Shown piece after piece: positions 17,194 to 27,088 of a stretch of 64,000 bases of DNA; the first letter of the stretch is position 1; each line of letters begins with the position of its first letter. The DNA is from Flavobacterium sp. WV_118_3 (lineage in GTDB: Bacteria; Bacteroidota; Bacteroidia; Flavobacteriales; Flavobacteriaceae). The stretch lies in contig NZ_CP156060.1 of the NCBI RefSeq assembly GCF_039778605.1, positions 2,914,001 to 2,978,000 on the forward strand, written 5' to 3'. Both the position numbers and the translations under genes were made by a program. The notes under the pieces were generated by a model. That model saw only the letters and a list, made by a program, of their open reading frames with translations, was not told where the DNA came from and searched no databases.

Positions 17194-18537
17194 ATGAAGA
17201 AAAACTACTCCTTAACCCTATTGCTTTTTATATTGATCAACAATTTTGCGGCGGGGCAAAATTGTCCGGCACCTTCGATTGTACTTCCCGCTGCCTCCAC
17301 ATCCTATTCGATATCACTTTTATCAATGTCTGCCGGAAGTGAAACACAGTGGGAAATTATTATACTTCCTAACGGAAGTCCCGCGCCTACGGCTTCTTCT
17401 ACAGGTACCATTACCAATTCCAATCCCTATACCGTTACCAACCTTGAACAATGTACATCCTACGATTTTTATGTACGGGCAAAATGTTCTGAATCGGAAA
17501 ATAGTAGCTGGACACCAAGGCTTGATGTTTACACTTCTATACCACTTGTACTCCCTATACCGGATTTATCGGTTTGCGATACCGATAATGACGGATATGC
17601 AACATTCGACCTTACGGCTCATAGTAATCTTATTTTAACTGGTTTGGATACTTCCTTTTATTCTGTCGCCTATTATAAGAATTCCAATGTAATCGGTAGT
17701 GAAGCGAACCTGATACCCAATCCGGAAAGTTATATCAATACGACCCCGTTTCAAACGTCTATTATTGTTAAAGTGTATAGCACTATTGAACGCTGTGTTC
17801 ACTACGCCTTGTTAAATGTCATCGCGCTTCCAACGCCGGAAGTCGAACTACATGACGCTACGCTCTGTTTTGATCCGAGTACACAATCCAGTGTACCTCA
17901 TATTTTTGATAGTCAATTATCCGATACGGACTACGATTTTGAGTGGTCGTTGGGAAATAATCCGATCGATGGCGCCAACGGAAATACCTATAGCACCACT
18001 ACTCCTGGCGTATATAGCGTAACAGTCACTAATAGCACCACCGGTTGCCAGTCGACAGCAACAGCGACATTACTTCCATCTTCCACACTGACAGCAACTG
18101 CAACGACAAACAACCAAACGGTAACGATCACTGTGGACAATCCGGGTAGTTTCCAATACCAACTGGACAATGGCCCCGCACAAAGCAGTCCCATTTTTCA
18201 AAACGTAGCCGTTGGCAATCATACGATAACGATTATTCCGATACAATCCGCGTGTCCGCCGTTTTCGATTAGCACAACGGTAACGTTAAGTGATGTCGAT
18301 TTTACTTTTGAAAAGTTACGCTTTTCCCCAAACCCGGTAACCAATAGCCTGACCATTTCGAATCCGGAGGCTTTTACCGGAATAACGATTTCGAATTTGT
18401 TAGGTCAGATTGTTTTCGACCGCAACGTAAATACCACTTTACACGAAATTGATTTTTCGAATCTTTCCAAAGGAATTTACCTCGTTCGGATCACCGTCAA
18501 CAATCAAAACAAGACCTTTAAAGTTATAAAAGAATAA
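17194..18537 (+). CDS. T9SS-sorted extracellular protein, paralogue of the preceding gene
   Basis: The layout is the same as in the gene before it: signal peptide (LTLLLFILINNFAAGQ), fibronectin-like region (SISLLSMSAGSETQWEIIIL), the VCDTDNDGYATFDLTAHS motif, Ig-like stretches and a T9SS type A tail. It is shorter (447 residues) because one of the middle modules is missing. The last 55 or so residues are almost identical to its neighbour's at both protein and DNA level, whereas the rest is clearly diverged. Probably a surface adhesin or enzyme-associated protein; no catalytic domain is visible. Confidence 0.9.
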   Translation: MKKNYSLTLLLFILINNFAAGQNCPAPSIVLPAASTSYSISLLSMSAGSETQWEIIILPNGSPAPTASSTGTITNSNPYTVTNLEQCTSYDFYVRAKCSESENSSWTPRLDVYTSIPLVLPIPDLSVCDTDNDGYATFDLTAHSNLILTGLDTSFYSVAYYKNSNVIGSEANLIPNPESYINTTPFQTSIIVKVYSTIERCVHYALLNVIALPTPEVELHDATLCFDPSTQSSVPHIFDSQLSDTDYDFEWSLGNNPIDGANGNTYSTTTPGVYSVTVTNSTTGCQSTATATLLPSSTLTATATTNNQTVTITVDNPGSFQYQLDNGPAQSSPIFQNVAVGNHTITIIPIQSACPPFSISTTVTLSDVDFTFEKLRFSPNPVTNSLTISNPEAFTGITISNLLGQIVFDRNVNTTLHEIDFSNLSKGIYLVRITVNNQNKTFKVIKE

Positions 18538-18544
18538 AACACAG

Positions 18545-18566
18545 GCCTCCCGACAACGGAGGCTTT
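18545..18566 (+). terminator. Weak terminator hairpin
   Basis: GCCTCC (18545-18550) pairs with GGAGGC (18558-18563) around a 7-base loop, followed by only three T then A. It is the degenerate counterpart of the hairpin at 17096 behind the paralogue and shares its GCCTCC/GGAGGC core. Confidence 0.55.
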
Positions 18567-18816
18567 ATGTTTATTCTATATTGAATTTCGGCACTAAATA
18601 TATCTTGATCTATCTTTTACGTATTAAACTCCGACATCCACTTTGGGTTATCGTTTAAACTATCTAATCCATGCTTTTTTAACAAACTTATAATCATACT
18701 TTTTTTCTTACATTTTTTTAAACGTTACATTTTTTGTGCTATTTTTCCAGTCGGAAAATGTACGGATTCATCTCGTCTGTTTTATAATTCTTGCCAACCT
18801 GAAAAAACAATATTGT

Positions 18817-20310
18817 ATGAAAAACGAATACCTGAATTCTGAGGAAGCACAACAAATAATTGTGGCACTTTCTGAAAAAATAGCCCCATTATTGGTTGAA
18901 GGCCGTACCTATCATTTTGAAGCTCTTAAAACGGCATACGGAAGTTCCCGCGGGCGCATTTATTTTTACGAAAATGGAATTCGCCACAGCTCTTATTATT
19001 CAGAAAAATACACTCCGGAAGAAATTATAGCACATATTATCCCAATTGATGCCTGTAATCTTTTTAAACTTTCTGATTTTTTCCCTGAACATTCCAAAAT
19101 AAAATACACTTTTAAAAAAGGAGAACTGATTAACGCAGAAAAATACACGATCCCAATGTTGCTTGAAAGTATAAAAGAGAATACTATAAGTACTTTACGG
19201 AAATTGTCGGATTGCGATGACCTGGCTTCCTCCTATAAAGCAGAAGCATTGTTTCATTTTAAAAAAGAAGCTGATGAAATAGGAATGTTTACTGATGTAA
19301 CTTATTATTATGATGATCAAATAAGTTCATTTGATCATTTTGGACAGAAAGAAGACATTCTTTCTATTTACCATCAATTAGAGGAAAAAATAGAGCGTCT
19401 TTATTTTATCTATGAAAATGATACTATAAAAGCAAAAACCGATCCGGCATTTGAAACGTATGGATTAGAGCTTTTAACGGTAGCTCAAATTGAATTAGAT
19501 CCGGACTATAAAAAACGAAAAGAGGCTTCGGAAGAATGCAAAAAACAAAGACATGCCTTTTTTAATTCTTTAGGAAAATTAGAGGACCGTATTATTTATT
19601 TAAGAGTAGATGACAGTAATCATTCATGGCCGGGATCCAGTTCCACTCACAATTCCTGCACAATGAGGGTTATCTATGCACCGGAATCTACTATTTTAAT
19701 TACGGATGGGCTTTCCGATATTTATAGCAATCCTGATGAAGATGGAGATCTTGAATATAACGGGATTGGCGCAGAATTATATATGGAATTTCACGGTGCT
19801 ATTCCGTATGAAGTAATTCACGAACATTTTGCCGTAGCCCTTATAAACAGAACTTCTCAAATGGCAATTGGCCAGGGTAATTTTAAACCGTTAATGGAAG
19901 ATCACGGAGAAGCGCCTATACAATTTAGCGAAAAAAGTGTTGAGCTTTGGGTCAATAAAGAAAACAATGCCAATCAGGATTTATCAAGCTTTTTGACTCC
20001 AAAAGATTTTATAGAGGAGGATGGTTTTGTGGTTTTACTAGGCGTAGCTTCTCAAACCGTTCCGCAAAAATTACAACTGAATTTAGAAGAAATTTTATTG
20101 GTGAGCATCAAGCCTGTTTCGAAGAAATGGCAAACCGCAACCCACTTAAGAAATCCCGACAGAGAAGCAGCTAAAGAATCCATACAAAGTATTGTTAAAG
20201 AGTTTAAAGATAAGGGAGAGTGGAATTTAGTACCGTTGACGTATCAGGATGAATATCGTAAAAATGATGCCGATCTTTCAATGACGCTGACTCCTATTTT
20301 TCCATTCTAA
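18817..20310 (+). CDS. Hypothetical protein (497 aa)
   Basis: The frame can be extended to 18736, but the ATG at 18817 (MKNEYLNSEEAQQIIVAL) is the natural start. The protein is soluble and has no signal peptide. Its N-terminal half is helical and its C-terminal half mixed, with GIGAELYMEFHGAIPYEVI and a segment SVELWVNKENNANQDLSSFL. The alternating structure of the C-terminal 220 residues faintly recalls suppressor-of-fused-like domains found in bacterial immunity proteins, but I cannot support that by a motif. It stands alone between terminators. Confidence 0.65.
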   Translation: MKNEYLNSEEAQQIIVALSEKIAPLLVEGRTYHFEALKTAYGSSRGRIYFYENGIRHSSYYSEKYTPEEIIAHIIPIDACNLFKLSDFFPEHSKIKYTFKKGELINAEKYTIPMLLESIKENTISTLRKLSDCDDLASSYKAEALFHFKKEADEIGMFTDVTYYYDDQISSFDHFGQKEDILSIYHQLEEKIERLYFIYENDTIKAKTDPAFETYGLELLTVAQIELDPDYKKRKEASEECKKQRHAFFNSLGKLEDRIIYLRVDDSNHSWPGSSSTHNSCTMRVIYAPESTILITDGLSDIYSNPDEDGDLEYNGIGAELYMEFHGAIPYEVIHEHFAVALINRTSQMAIGQGNFKPLMEDHGEAPIQFSEKSVELWVNKENNANQDLSSFLTPKDFIEEDGFVVLLGVASQTVPQKLQLNLEEILLVSIKPVSKKWQTATHLRNPDREAAKESIQSIVKEFKDKGEWNLVPLTYQDEYRKNDADLSMTLTPIFPF

Positions 20311-20669
20311 ACTATTTTTCGATATACCATCGTTTACTACGAATAAGAAATCAATAAAGCAAATCATTTAAAAACGGAACTCAAAAGGTTCCGTTTTTTG
20401 TTGTTATATCCTCAAACTGCCATCCTGTTACCTTGTTTGATTCTCCTTTCATTTCAATCTTTTTCCATTTTTCAATCTTATTATGAAAATTATTTCACAC
20501 ACAAAAGACAAAATAAAACATCAGCCAAATTAGTTAAATTTATTTATATTTACATGTATTTTGTTAAAACAACCACCAATTACCTAACAAAATAGCTCAA
20601 ACTAATTTATTTTATTTAATGACACTAAACCCAAAATAAATTAAAATCTAACCCATTAACTAACTAAAA
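20311..20669. other. Intergenic region before the gene at 20670
   Basis: This stretch of 359 bases is very AT-rich. It contains the terminator at 20371-20399. A TATATTTA element near 20545 is one mismatch from the -7 consensus and could serve the gene at 20670. The 65-residue frame at 20398 has no coding character. Confidence 0.4.
20371..20399 (+). terminator. Rho-independent terminator
   Basis: AAAACGGAAC (20371-20380) pairs with GTTCCGTTTT (20388-20397) around a 7-base loop, then a T run. It terminates the 497-residue gene. Confidence 0.9.
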
Positions 20670-21494
20670 ATGAAACTGATTATTGAGCAACTCAAAAAAG
20701 GAATTCAAACCCATCCTTCCGTTCTTAACAGTACTTTATCTAGTGTCAAATCATGGAAACGAGCCCAGTACATCATCCTTTCGGAGCTTATAGCCGACAG
20801 CCTATCGCGGTCGGAATACCTTCAGGGAAACCGGAAAAACGAACTGGGAACCACTATTTCAAGTACTACCTTACATCGTATTTTTACGAATGATTACGAA
20901 ACCAAAGAAAACTCCGATTTGCGTTTCCTGAAAACATTGGACAAACTGGCTATTTTTATCGGTTATGCTTCCCTAAACAATTTTATCGCGAACCATAAGG
21001 AAAGAACACATCTCATTTCGTTATTCGATAGTACCGACGAACATACTGCCTATTTTGAACATCTTATCCACCAATTTTGTGAAGATGAATTTCAATGTCT
21101 GTTAAAACTTCCTGAAGTAAACCTCAGTCGTTTATCGGATTTTATTTTTGAAGACGGTCCACTAACGCAACGTATCACAGGACTATTGGAAAAATATGCT
21201 AAATTAAACCTCTTTTTAAACACCGATAACAATCGGTCGAAATTCGAAATCTATGATTTCCGGATTACGCGTATTGACGATACACTGACTGTAATTTCAA
21301 CCAAAGAACGCTGGAATCTGGAATGGCGCGACGCAACCGGCACGATTAGCAATACCTATAACAAAGTAGATCTACAGACGTATTTTATCAAGAAACAACA
21401 TAACACCTGGAAAATCTGGGACAATTACAATCCCGATTATCACAATCTCAGTCTGGAAGCTTCACTTAATATGCTTCAGAAAATTGAGGCCTGA
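20670..21494 (+). CDS. Hypothetical protein of a Bacteroidota family with a helical DNA-binding-like N-terminus
   Basis: The N-terminal 110 residues are helical, with ISSTTLHRIFTNDYE followed by LRFLKTLDKLAIFIGYASLN. This pattern (a serine/threonine-Leu-Arg-Ile-Phe turn, then an LDxLAxFxGY helix and a W/N-xF segment) is a recurrent module in Bacteroidota proteins that may bind DNA or act as a regulatory helical domain. The C-terminal 110 residues look like a small alpha-beta domain related to SnoaL/NTF2-like folds (FEIYDFRITRIDDTLTVIST, KERWNLEWRDATG, YFIKKQHNTWKIWDN). No signal peptide. It is convergent with the MFS gene across a shared terminator. Function uncertain. Confidence 0.6.
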   Translation: MKLIIEQLKKGIQTHPSVLNSTLSSVKSWKRAQYIILSELIADSLSRSEYLQGNRKNELGTTISSTTLHRIFTNDYETKENSDLRFLKTLDKLAIFIGYASLNNFIANHKERTHLISLFDSTDEHTAYFEHLIHQFCEDEFQCLLKLPEVNLSRLSDFIFEDGPLTQRITGLLEKYAKLNLFLNTDNNRSKFEIYDFRITRIDDTLTVISTKERWNLEWRDATGTISNTYNKVDLQTYFIKKQHNTWKIWDNYNPDYHNLSLEASLNMLQKIEA

Positions 21495-21500
21495 AAAACA

Positions 21501-21534
21501 AAAAACCTGTCAGAACACATCCCGACAGGTTTTT
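21501..21534. terminator. Bidirectional terminator between convergent genes
   Basis: AAAAACCTGTC (21501-21511) pairs with GACAGGTTTTT (21524-21534), with A runs on one side and T runs on the other. It serves both the gene ending at 21494 and the MFS gene ending at 21556 on the other strand. Confidence 0.9.
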
Positions 21535-21555
21535 TTTATTGTAAACAAATACTAT

Positions 21556-22773
21556 CTATAATTTTCCTTTCCGGAATACCGAATAGGATATTATGGTACT
21601 GATCAACATCAAAGTTCCTCCCAACAAAAAGGGCGCACCCGGAAATTGGAACGGCGCTTGGTCGTGGGTAAAAAAGTAAAACGTATTGGTCATTAATGGC
21701 GGCCCGATAATGGACGTTACACTCATCAAACTCGTTAAAGTTCCTTGTAATTCACCTTGCTCCGTTGGTGGCACATGACTGGTTATAACCGATTGCAATG
21801 CAGGTCCGGCGATACCTCCCAGACAGTACGGTACCAGGAACATCAACATCATCCAGCCTTCATAGGCAAAGGCAAACAGGAACATTCCGATGGTATACAA
21901 AAACATCCCCATATAAATACTTTTCTCATTTCCAAGTTTTGGATTGATCCACCGGATTAAACCTCCCTGAACCAAACCAACCAGTAATCCAATGGCTCCT
22001 AATGAAATTCCGACCATTTTTTCGTCCCAATGGAAACGGTACATCGTAAAGAAACTCCAGTTACTGTGAACAGCGTGTGCCGCAATGTACAATATCGCCA
22101 TGGACACCACCAACCCAATTAAAGACGGGTATTTTTTCAGGTTTAACAACGATCCTACCGGGTTTGCTCTTTTCCAGTCGAAAGGACGTCGGTTTTCTTT
22201 GGTCAGCGACTCCGGAAGAACAAATAATCCATACAGGAAGTTGATTGCACACAAAACGGCAGCTGCATAAAACGGAACCCGCGCGCCATATTGCCCCAAT
22301 ACACCACCAATTACCGGTCCGATAATAAATCCGAGGCCAAAAGCCGCTCCGATCATTCCGAAGTTTTTTGCCCGGTCTTCAGTGGTACTGATATCGGCAA
22401 TATAAGCTGAGGCTGTGGTAATACTCGCTCCGGTGATACCGGCCAGAATCCGCCCTATAAACAACCAGGTGATAGTCGGCGCAAACGACAACAGCAAATA
22501 ATCCAGTGCAAATCCCAAAAGGGAAACCAATATAATGGGTCTTCGTCCATATTTATCGCTTAGGTTTCCGATTACCGGGGCGAAAATAAATTGGGTAAAG
22601 GCATAGGCAAATGTCAACCATCCGCCATATTTGGATGCCACACTAACGTCGCCTTGTATCAACTCTTCGATCAGTTTTGGGATCACCGGAATGATAATCC
22701 CCCAACCGGTAATATCGATGAGCATGGTTATAAATATAAAACCAATCGCTGCCGATTTTCGTTTCTGTTTCAT
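21556..22773 (-). CDS. MFS transporter, TetA-like drug exporter
   Basis: This is a 405-residue inner-membrane protein with about 12 membrane segments. The family motif A of drug:H+ antiporters is visible as [14 protein letters not shown] after the second segment, and a motif C-like glycine-rich stretch is present ([20 protein letters not shown]). The sequence as a whole resembles tetracycline-resistance-type exporters (TetA/TCR group), starting [20 protein letters not shown]. Chromosomal copies in Flavobacteria are usually not acquired resistance genes, so the substrate is unknown. The gene is monocistronic, set off from sucAB by a terminator at 22883-22912. Confidence 0.88.
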   Translation of the reverse strand: MKQKRKSAAIGFIFITMLIDITGWGIIIPVIPKLIEELIQGDVSVASKYGGWLTFAYAFTQFIFAPVIGNLSDKYGRRPIILVSLLGFALDYLLLSFAPTITWLFIGRILAGITGASITTASAYIADISTTEDRAKNFGMIGAAFGLGFIIGPVIGGVLGQYGARVPFYAAAVLCAINFLYGLFVLPESLTKENRRPFDWKRANPVGSLLNLKKYPSLIGLVVSMAILYIAAHAVHSNWSFFTMYRFHWDEKMVGISLGAIGLLVGLVQGGLIRWINPKLGNEKSIYMGMFLYTIGMFLFAFAYEGWMMLMFLVPYCLGGIAGPALQSVITSHVPPTEQGELQGTLTSLMSVTSIIGPPLMTNTFYFFTHDQAPFQFPGAPFLLGGTLMLISTIISYSVFRKGKL

Positions 22774-22882
22774 TTATTTTTTCTTACTTAATCTGTCACA
22801 AAAATATTGTTTTTTGCTTTTGTTCGTATTTTTTCTTTTAAAGGTTATTTAATCTTTTTTAAATCGGTTCGGTTACAGGCAT

Positions 22883-22912
22883 AAAAAAACCACGCAAAAT
22901 GCGTGGTTTTTT
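22883..22912 (-). terminator. Terminator of the sucAB operon
   Basis: AAACCACGCA pairs with TGCGTGGTTT around the loop AAA, flanked by A and T runs on both sides. It lies 21 bases beyond the sucB stop and upstream of the MFS gene. Confidence 0.9.
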
Positions 22913-22932
22913 ATCGTATCGGAAAATCTTAT

Positions 22933-24153
22933 TTATAGCTCTAAAGCTTTTTTAGGATTGTTATCCATTAAGATTTCTACCGGGTTTTCCAACGCTTCTT
23001 TTACAGCCACTAAGAATCCAACAGATTCACGGCCATCAATAATTCTGTGATCATATGACAAGGCTACAAACATCACTGGAGCAATAACGATCTGTCCGTT
23101 TTTAACTACCGCGCGTTCTACCACATTGTGCATTCCTAAAATACCGGATTGTGGCGGGTTGATGATTGGTGTTGACAACATACTTCCAAATACACCTCCA
23201 TTTGAAATCGTAAATGTACCACCTGTCATTTCATCCACCGTGATTTGTCCGTCACGGGCACGAATCGCCAAACGTTTGATTTCTGCTTCCACACCTCTGA
23301 AAGTTAACAATTCTGCACTACGTACAACCGGTACCATTAATCCTTTCGGACCAGAAACCGCTACGGAAATATCACAGAAATCGTATGAAATTTTCTCTTG
23401 TCCGTCGATCATAGAGTTTACATCCGGATATAGTTGTAACGCTCTTGTAACCGCTTTTGTAAAGAAAGACATGAATCCTAATCCCAATCCGTGTTTTGCT
23501 TTGAAAGCTTCTTTATATTCTTCGCGTAAAGCATAGATCGCACTCATATCCACTTCGTTGAACGTCGTCAACATGGCTGTTTCGTTTTTAGCAGAAACCA
23601 ATCTTTCCGCTACTTTACGACGCAACATGGATAATTTTGTTCTTTCCGATCCTCTGCTTCCACCTGTAGGCGTACCCATAGATGGAACTGCATTTACCGC
23701 ATCATCTTTTGTAATTCTTCCACCTTTACCTGTACCAACGATTTCTGCAGGCTGAATGTTTTTCTCATCAAGAATTTTTCGTGCTGCCGGAGATGGTGTT
23801 CCCGTAGCATATGTAGTAGCTGCCGGTGCCGGAGCTGCTTTTGGAGCTTCAGCCTTAGGAGCTTCAACGGCTTTTTCTTCTTTTGCAGGTGCTGCTGCGC
23901 CACCTTCCGGTTTTGCGGCTCCTGTATCGATTAAACAAACTACCTGACCTACTGCAACGGCATCACCTTCTTCCGCTTTAAGGGTAATAATACCACTCGC
24001 TTCCGCTGGTAACTCCAGGGTTGCCTTATCGGAATCAACCTCTGCAATAGCCTGATCTTTTTCTACATAATCTCCGTCTTTTACCAACCACGTTGCGATT
24101 TCAACTTCTGTGATCGATTCCCCCGGTGAAGGGACTTTCATTTCTAAAATCAT
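22933..24153 (-). CDS. sucB: 2-oxoglutarate dehydrogenase E2, dihydrolipoyl succinyltransferase
   Basis: The E2 core of the 2-oxoglutarate dehydrogenase complex transfers the succinyl group from lipoate to CoA in the TCA cycle. Domains run in the normal order: one lipoyl domain (residues 1-77, lipoylated Lys43 in DSDKATLEL), an Ala/Pro/Lys-rich linker, a peripheral subunit-binding domain (TPSPAARKILDEKNI ... GKGGRITKDDA) and the catalytic domain ending with the active-site motif SYDHRIIDGRESVGFL. The length of 406 residues is typical for SucB. The gene lies 55 bases downstream of sucA, in one transcript. Confidence 0.96.
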   Translation of the reverse strand: MILEMKVPSPGESITEVEIATWLVKDGDYVEKDQAIAEVDSDKATLELPAEASGIITLKAEEGDAVAVGQVVCLIDTGAAKPEGGAAAPAKEEKAVEAPKAEAPKAAPAPAATTYATGTPSPAARKILDEKNIQPAEIVGTGKGGRITKDDAVNAVPSMGTPTGGSRGSERTKLSMLRRKVAERLVSAKNETAMLTTFNEVDMSAIYALREEYKEAFKAKHGLGLGFMSFFTKAVTRALQLYPDVNSMIDGQEKISYDFCDISVAVSGPKGLMVPVVRSAELLTFRGVEAEIKRLAIRARDGQITVDEMTGGTFTISNGGVFGSMLSTPIINPPQSGILGMHNVVERAVVKNGQIVIAPVMFVALSYDHRIIDGRESVGFLVAVKEALENPVEILMDNNPKKALEL

Positions 24154-24208
24154 CGGTATATAATTTTATAAGGTGTTGTTATTTTTATCTGAATTTCAAA
24201 TGTACAAT

Positions 24209-26980
24209 TTAATTGAATAAATTTTTGTCAAAAACCATCGCAATTGCATTGGCATGACGTTTTTTGGAACGGGTATAACTTCCTGCTGCCGGCGCACTGT
24301 AAGCTTTTGGCGATGCTAAACGGAATTTCACTTCGTTAAAATTCATTAGCATATAGCCGTAAGCTCCCATGTTTTTCGGTTCTTCCTGTGCCCAAACGAA
24401 ATCGTCGGCATTCGGATATTTCGCCAATACTTCTTTTAATTGTTCAACCGGTAACGGGAATAATTGTTCGATTCGTACCAAAGCCACATCGTTTCTTCCT
24501 TTTTCTTCTCTTTCGGCCAATAGGTCGTAATAGAATTTACCCGTACAGAAAACAACCGATTTTACATCGTTCGGGTTTACCGTTACGTCGTCGATCACTT
24601 CCTGGAAGTTTCCGGTTGCAAATTCCTCAATGGAAGAAACCGCTAACGGATGACGTAACAAACTCTTCGGTGTGAATACAATCAATGGTTTACGGAACTT
24701 GGTTACCATTTGTCTACGCAACAAGTGGAAGAAATTCGCCGGAGTGGTACAATCCGCTACATACATATTGTGTTTGGCACACAACTGCAAATAACGCTCC
24801 ATACGGGCCGAAGAGTGTTCTGCACCCTGGTTTTCGTATCCGTGCGGTAACAACATTACCAATCCGTTTTGGTTGTTCCATTTATCTTCTGCAGCCGAAA
24901 TATACTGATCGATCATGATTTGCGCTCCGTTCGAGAAATCTCCGAACTGTGCTTCCCAGATTGTTAAGGTATTCGGGCTAGCCAAAGCATATCCGTAATC
25001 AAAACCTACAACTCCGTATTCCGATAATAACGAGTTATAGATATAGAATTTTCCTTTTTGATCTTTTAACTGGTTTAACAATACCACTTCTTCTTCTGAA
25101 TCTTCCACTTTTACAACTGCATGACGGTGTGAGAAGGTTCCGCGTTCTACGTCCTGACCAGAGATACGCACATCGTATCCTTCGGTTAACAGGGAACCAT
25201 AAGCTAACATTTCGCCCATTGCCCAGTCTAACTTGTCCGTTTCGAAGAACATGGTTTTTCTGTCGTTAATCAGTTTCTGAATTTTGCTGATAAATTTCTT
25301 ATCAGACGGTAATTCGGTTACAACTTTAGCAATATCAGTTAAGACTGCTTTGTCTACTTTCGTATCGAATTTCTGTAACATTCCTTCATCACTCACCTGC
25401 TCAAATCCTTTCCATTCATCCTGCATAAACGGTGTGATGATCGTTAAATCTTTTTTACGGGAAGCTTCCAGATTTTCTTCCAATCCCGCTTTATATTCGG
25501 CTTCCAATGCTCCAACATAGTTACTGTCGATTACATTTTCTGCTTTTAATTTCTCTGCATAAATATCTCTTGCATTTTTATGTTTTGAGATGATTTTATA
25601 AAGTTGCGGCTGTGTAAAACGAGGCTCATCACCTTCGTTATGGCCATATTTTCTATATCCTAAAAGATCGATAAATACATCGGATCCAAATTCCATACGG
25701 TAATCCAAGGCGAACAACATCGCGTGCACTACTGCTTCTGCATCATCTGCATTTACGTGTAGTACCGGCGACAAGGTTACTTTGGCAATATCGGTACAGT
25801 ACGTAGACGAACGCGCGTCTAAATAATTCGTTGTAAATCCAACCTGATTATTGATCACTAAGTGAATCGTTCCGTTGGTTTTATAACCGTCCAGTTTTGC
25901 CATCTGAACGATTTCGTATACAATTCCCTGTCCGGCTACTGCGGCATCACCATGAACGGCGATTGGCAATACTTTTGTCGTATCGTTCGGGAAATAACGA
26001 TCTTGTTTGGCTCTGGCGATCCCTTCGATTACCGCTCCAACTGTTTCCAGGTGCGACGGGTTTGGCGCCAGGTTAATATTGATATTTTTTCCGGTTTGTG
26101 TGGTACGGTTTGCTGTTAATCCCAAGTGGTATTTTACGTCTCCATCGAACAAGGCATCATCGTCATAATCTTTTCCGTCAAATTCCGAGAAAATATCCTG
26201 AGTTGCTTTTCCGAAAACATTGGCCAGTACATTCAAACGACCTCTGTGTGCCATTCCCATTACAAACTGCTCCACTCCTTTTTCAGCTGCCGTCTCGATC
26301 AAAGCATCCAATGCCGGAATCGCCGACTCACATCCTTCCAATGAGAAACGTTTTTGTCCAACGTATTTCGTATGAAGGAAGTTTTCGAAAGAAACCGCTT
26401 CGTTTAATTTTTTAAGGATTCGTTTTTTCTGATCCGCATTAAAACTGGGGTGATTGTCGTTAATGTCCAGTCTTTTCTGAATCCATTCAATCACTTCCGG
26501 GTCACGGATATACATATATTCTACTCCGATAGACTCGCAGTATACTTTATTCAGGTGGTTTAAAATTTCCTGAAGCGTACATGGGTTAAGGTTTACTACC
26601 CGCGCTGCATCGAAAACAGTGTTTAGATCGGCTGTGGTTAATCCGAAATTTTCAATTGCCAATGATGGCGTAAAAATTCGTCTGTCGCGAACCGGGTTTG
26701 TTTTGGTAAACAAATGACCACGGGTACGATAACCATCAATCAATTTTAAAACGTTAAATTCTTTTTGTAATTTGTCCGAAACAATAGAACAATCGGCTTG
26801 TCCATTTGCTACTGCTGCCAGTTGCTCAACCGGACCTTCGCTATATTCGCTCGCAAAATCGAACCCCTGGAAGAAACTCCTCCAACTTGGTTCAACGCTA
26901 TCTGGATTTTGTAAATATTGATCGTATAAATCTGCAAAAAATGCAGTGTGTGCCGCGTTTAAAAAGGAAAACCTATCCAT
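24209..26980 (-). CDS. sucA: 2-oxoglutarate dehydrogenase E1
   Basis: The thiamine diphosphate-dependent E1 decarboxylates 2-oxoglutarate and passes the succinyl group to SucB. The N-terminal motif FLNAAHTAFFADLYDQYLQN and SVEPSWRSFFQGF are typical of bacterial SucA. The ThDP region shows MAHRGRLNVLANVFGK and, further on, AVHGDAAVAGQGIVYE; HLVINNQVGFTTN follows. The C-terminal half has the transketolase-like part (LLPHGYENQGAEHSSARMER). At 923 residues it is complete. A minus-strand promoter at 27020-27050 fixes its start at 26980. Confidence 0.97.
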   Translation of the reverse strand: MDRFSFLNAAHTAFFADLYDQYLQNPDSVEPSWRSFFQGFDFASEYSEGPVEQLAAVANGQADCSIVSDKLQKEFNVLKLIDGYRTRGHLFTKTNPVRDRRIFTPSLAIENFGLTTADLNTVFDAARVVNLNPCTLQEILNHLNKVYCESIGVEYMYIRDPEVIEWIQKRLDINDNHPSFNADQKKRILKKLNEAVSFENFLHTKYVGQKRFSLEGCESAIPALDALIETAAEKGVEQFVMGMAHRGRLNVLANVFGKATQDIFSEFDGKDYDDDALFDGDVKYHLGLTANRTTQTGKNININLAPNPSHLETVGAVIEGIARAKQDRYFPNDTTKVLPIAVHGDAAVAGQGIVYEIVQMAKLDGYKTNGTIHLVINNQVGFTTNYLDARSSTYCTDIAKVTLSPVLHVNADDAEAVVHAMLFALDYRMEFGSDVFIDLLGYRKYGHNEGDEPRFTQPQLYKIISKHKNARDIYAEKLKAENVIDSNYVGALEAEYKAGLEENLEASRKKDLTIITPFMQDEWKGFEQVSDEGMLQKFDTKVDKAVLTDIAKVVTELPSDKKFISKIQKLINDRKTMFFETDKLDWAMGEMLAYGSLLTEGYDVRISGQDVERGTFSHRHAVVKVEDSEEEVVLLNQLKDQKGKFYIYNSLLSEYGVVGFDYGYALASPNTLTIWEAQFGDFSNGAQIMIDQYISAAEDKWNNQNGLVMLLPHGYENQGAEHSSARMERYLQLCAKHNMYVADCTTPANFFHLLRRQMVTKFRKPLIVFTPKSLLRHPLAVSSIEEFATGNFQEVIDDVTVNPNDVKSVVFCTGKFYYDLLAEREEKGRNDVALVRIEQLFPLPVEQLKEVLAKYPNADDFVWAQEEPKNMGAYGYMLMNFNEVKFRLASPKAYSAPAAGSYTRSKKRHANAIAMVFDKNLFN

Positions 26981-27019
26981 AACTTTGTCTAAAGACCTTT
27001 TTTGTTAGAAAATTTTTCG

Positions 27020-27050
27020 CAAAAGTACGACAATTGTAATAATCTTTCAA
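27020..27050 (-). promoter_or_regulatory. Promoter of sucAB
   Basis: On the minus strand TTG (27050-27048) and TACTTTTG (27027-27020) are 20 bases apart, matching the Bacteroidota promoter form. The sucA ATG follows 39 bases after the -7 element. A rightward TACTTTTA at 27060-27067 may serve the divergent gene. Confidence 0.65.
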
Positions 27051-27088
27051 TGTTTTTCATACTTTTATGTCATAAAATATTCCTAAAA

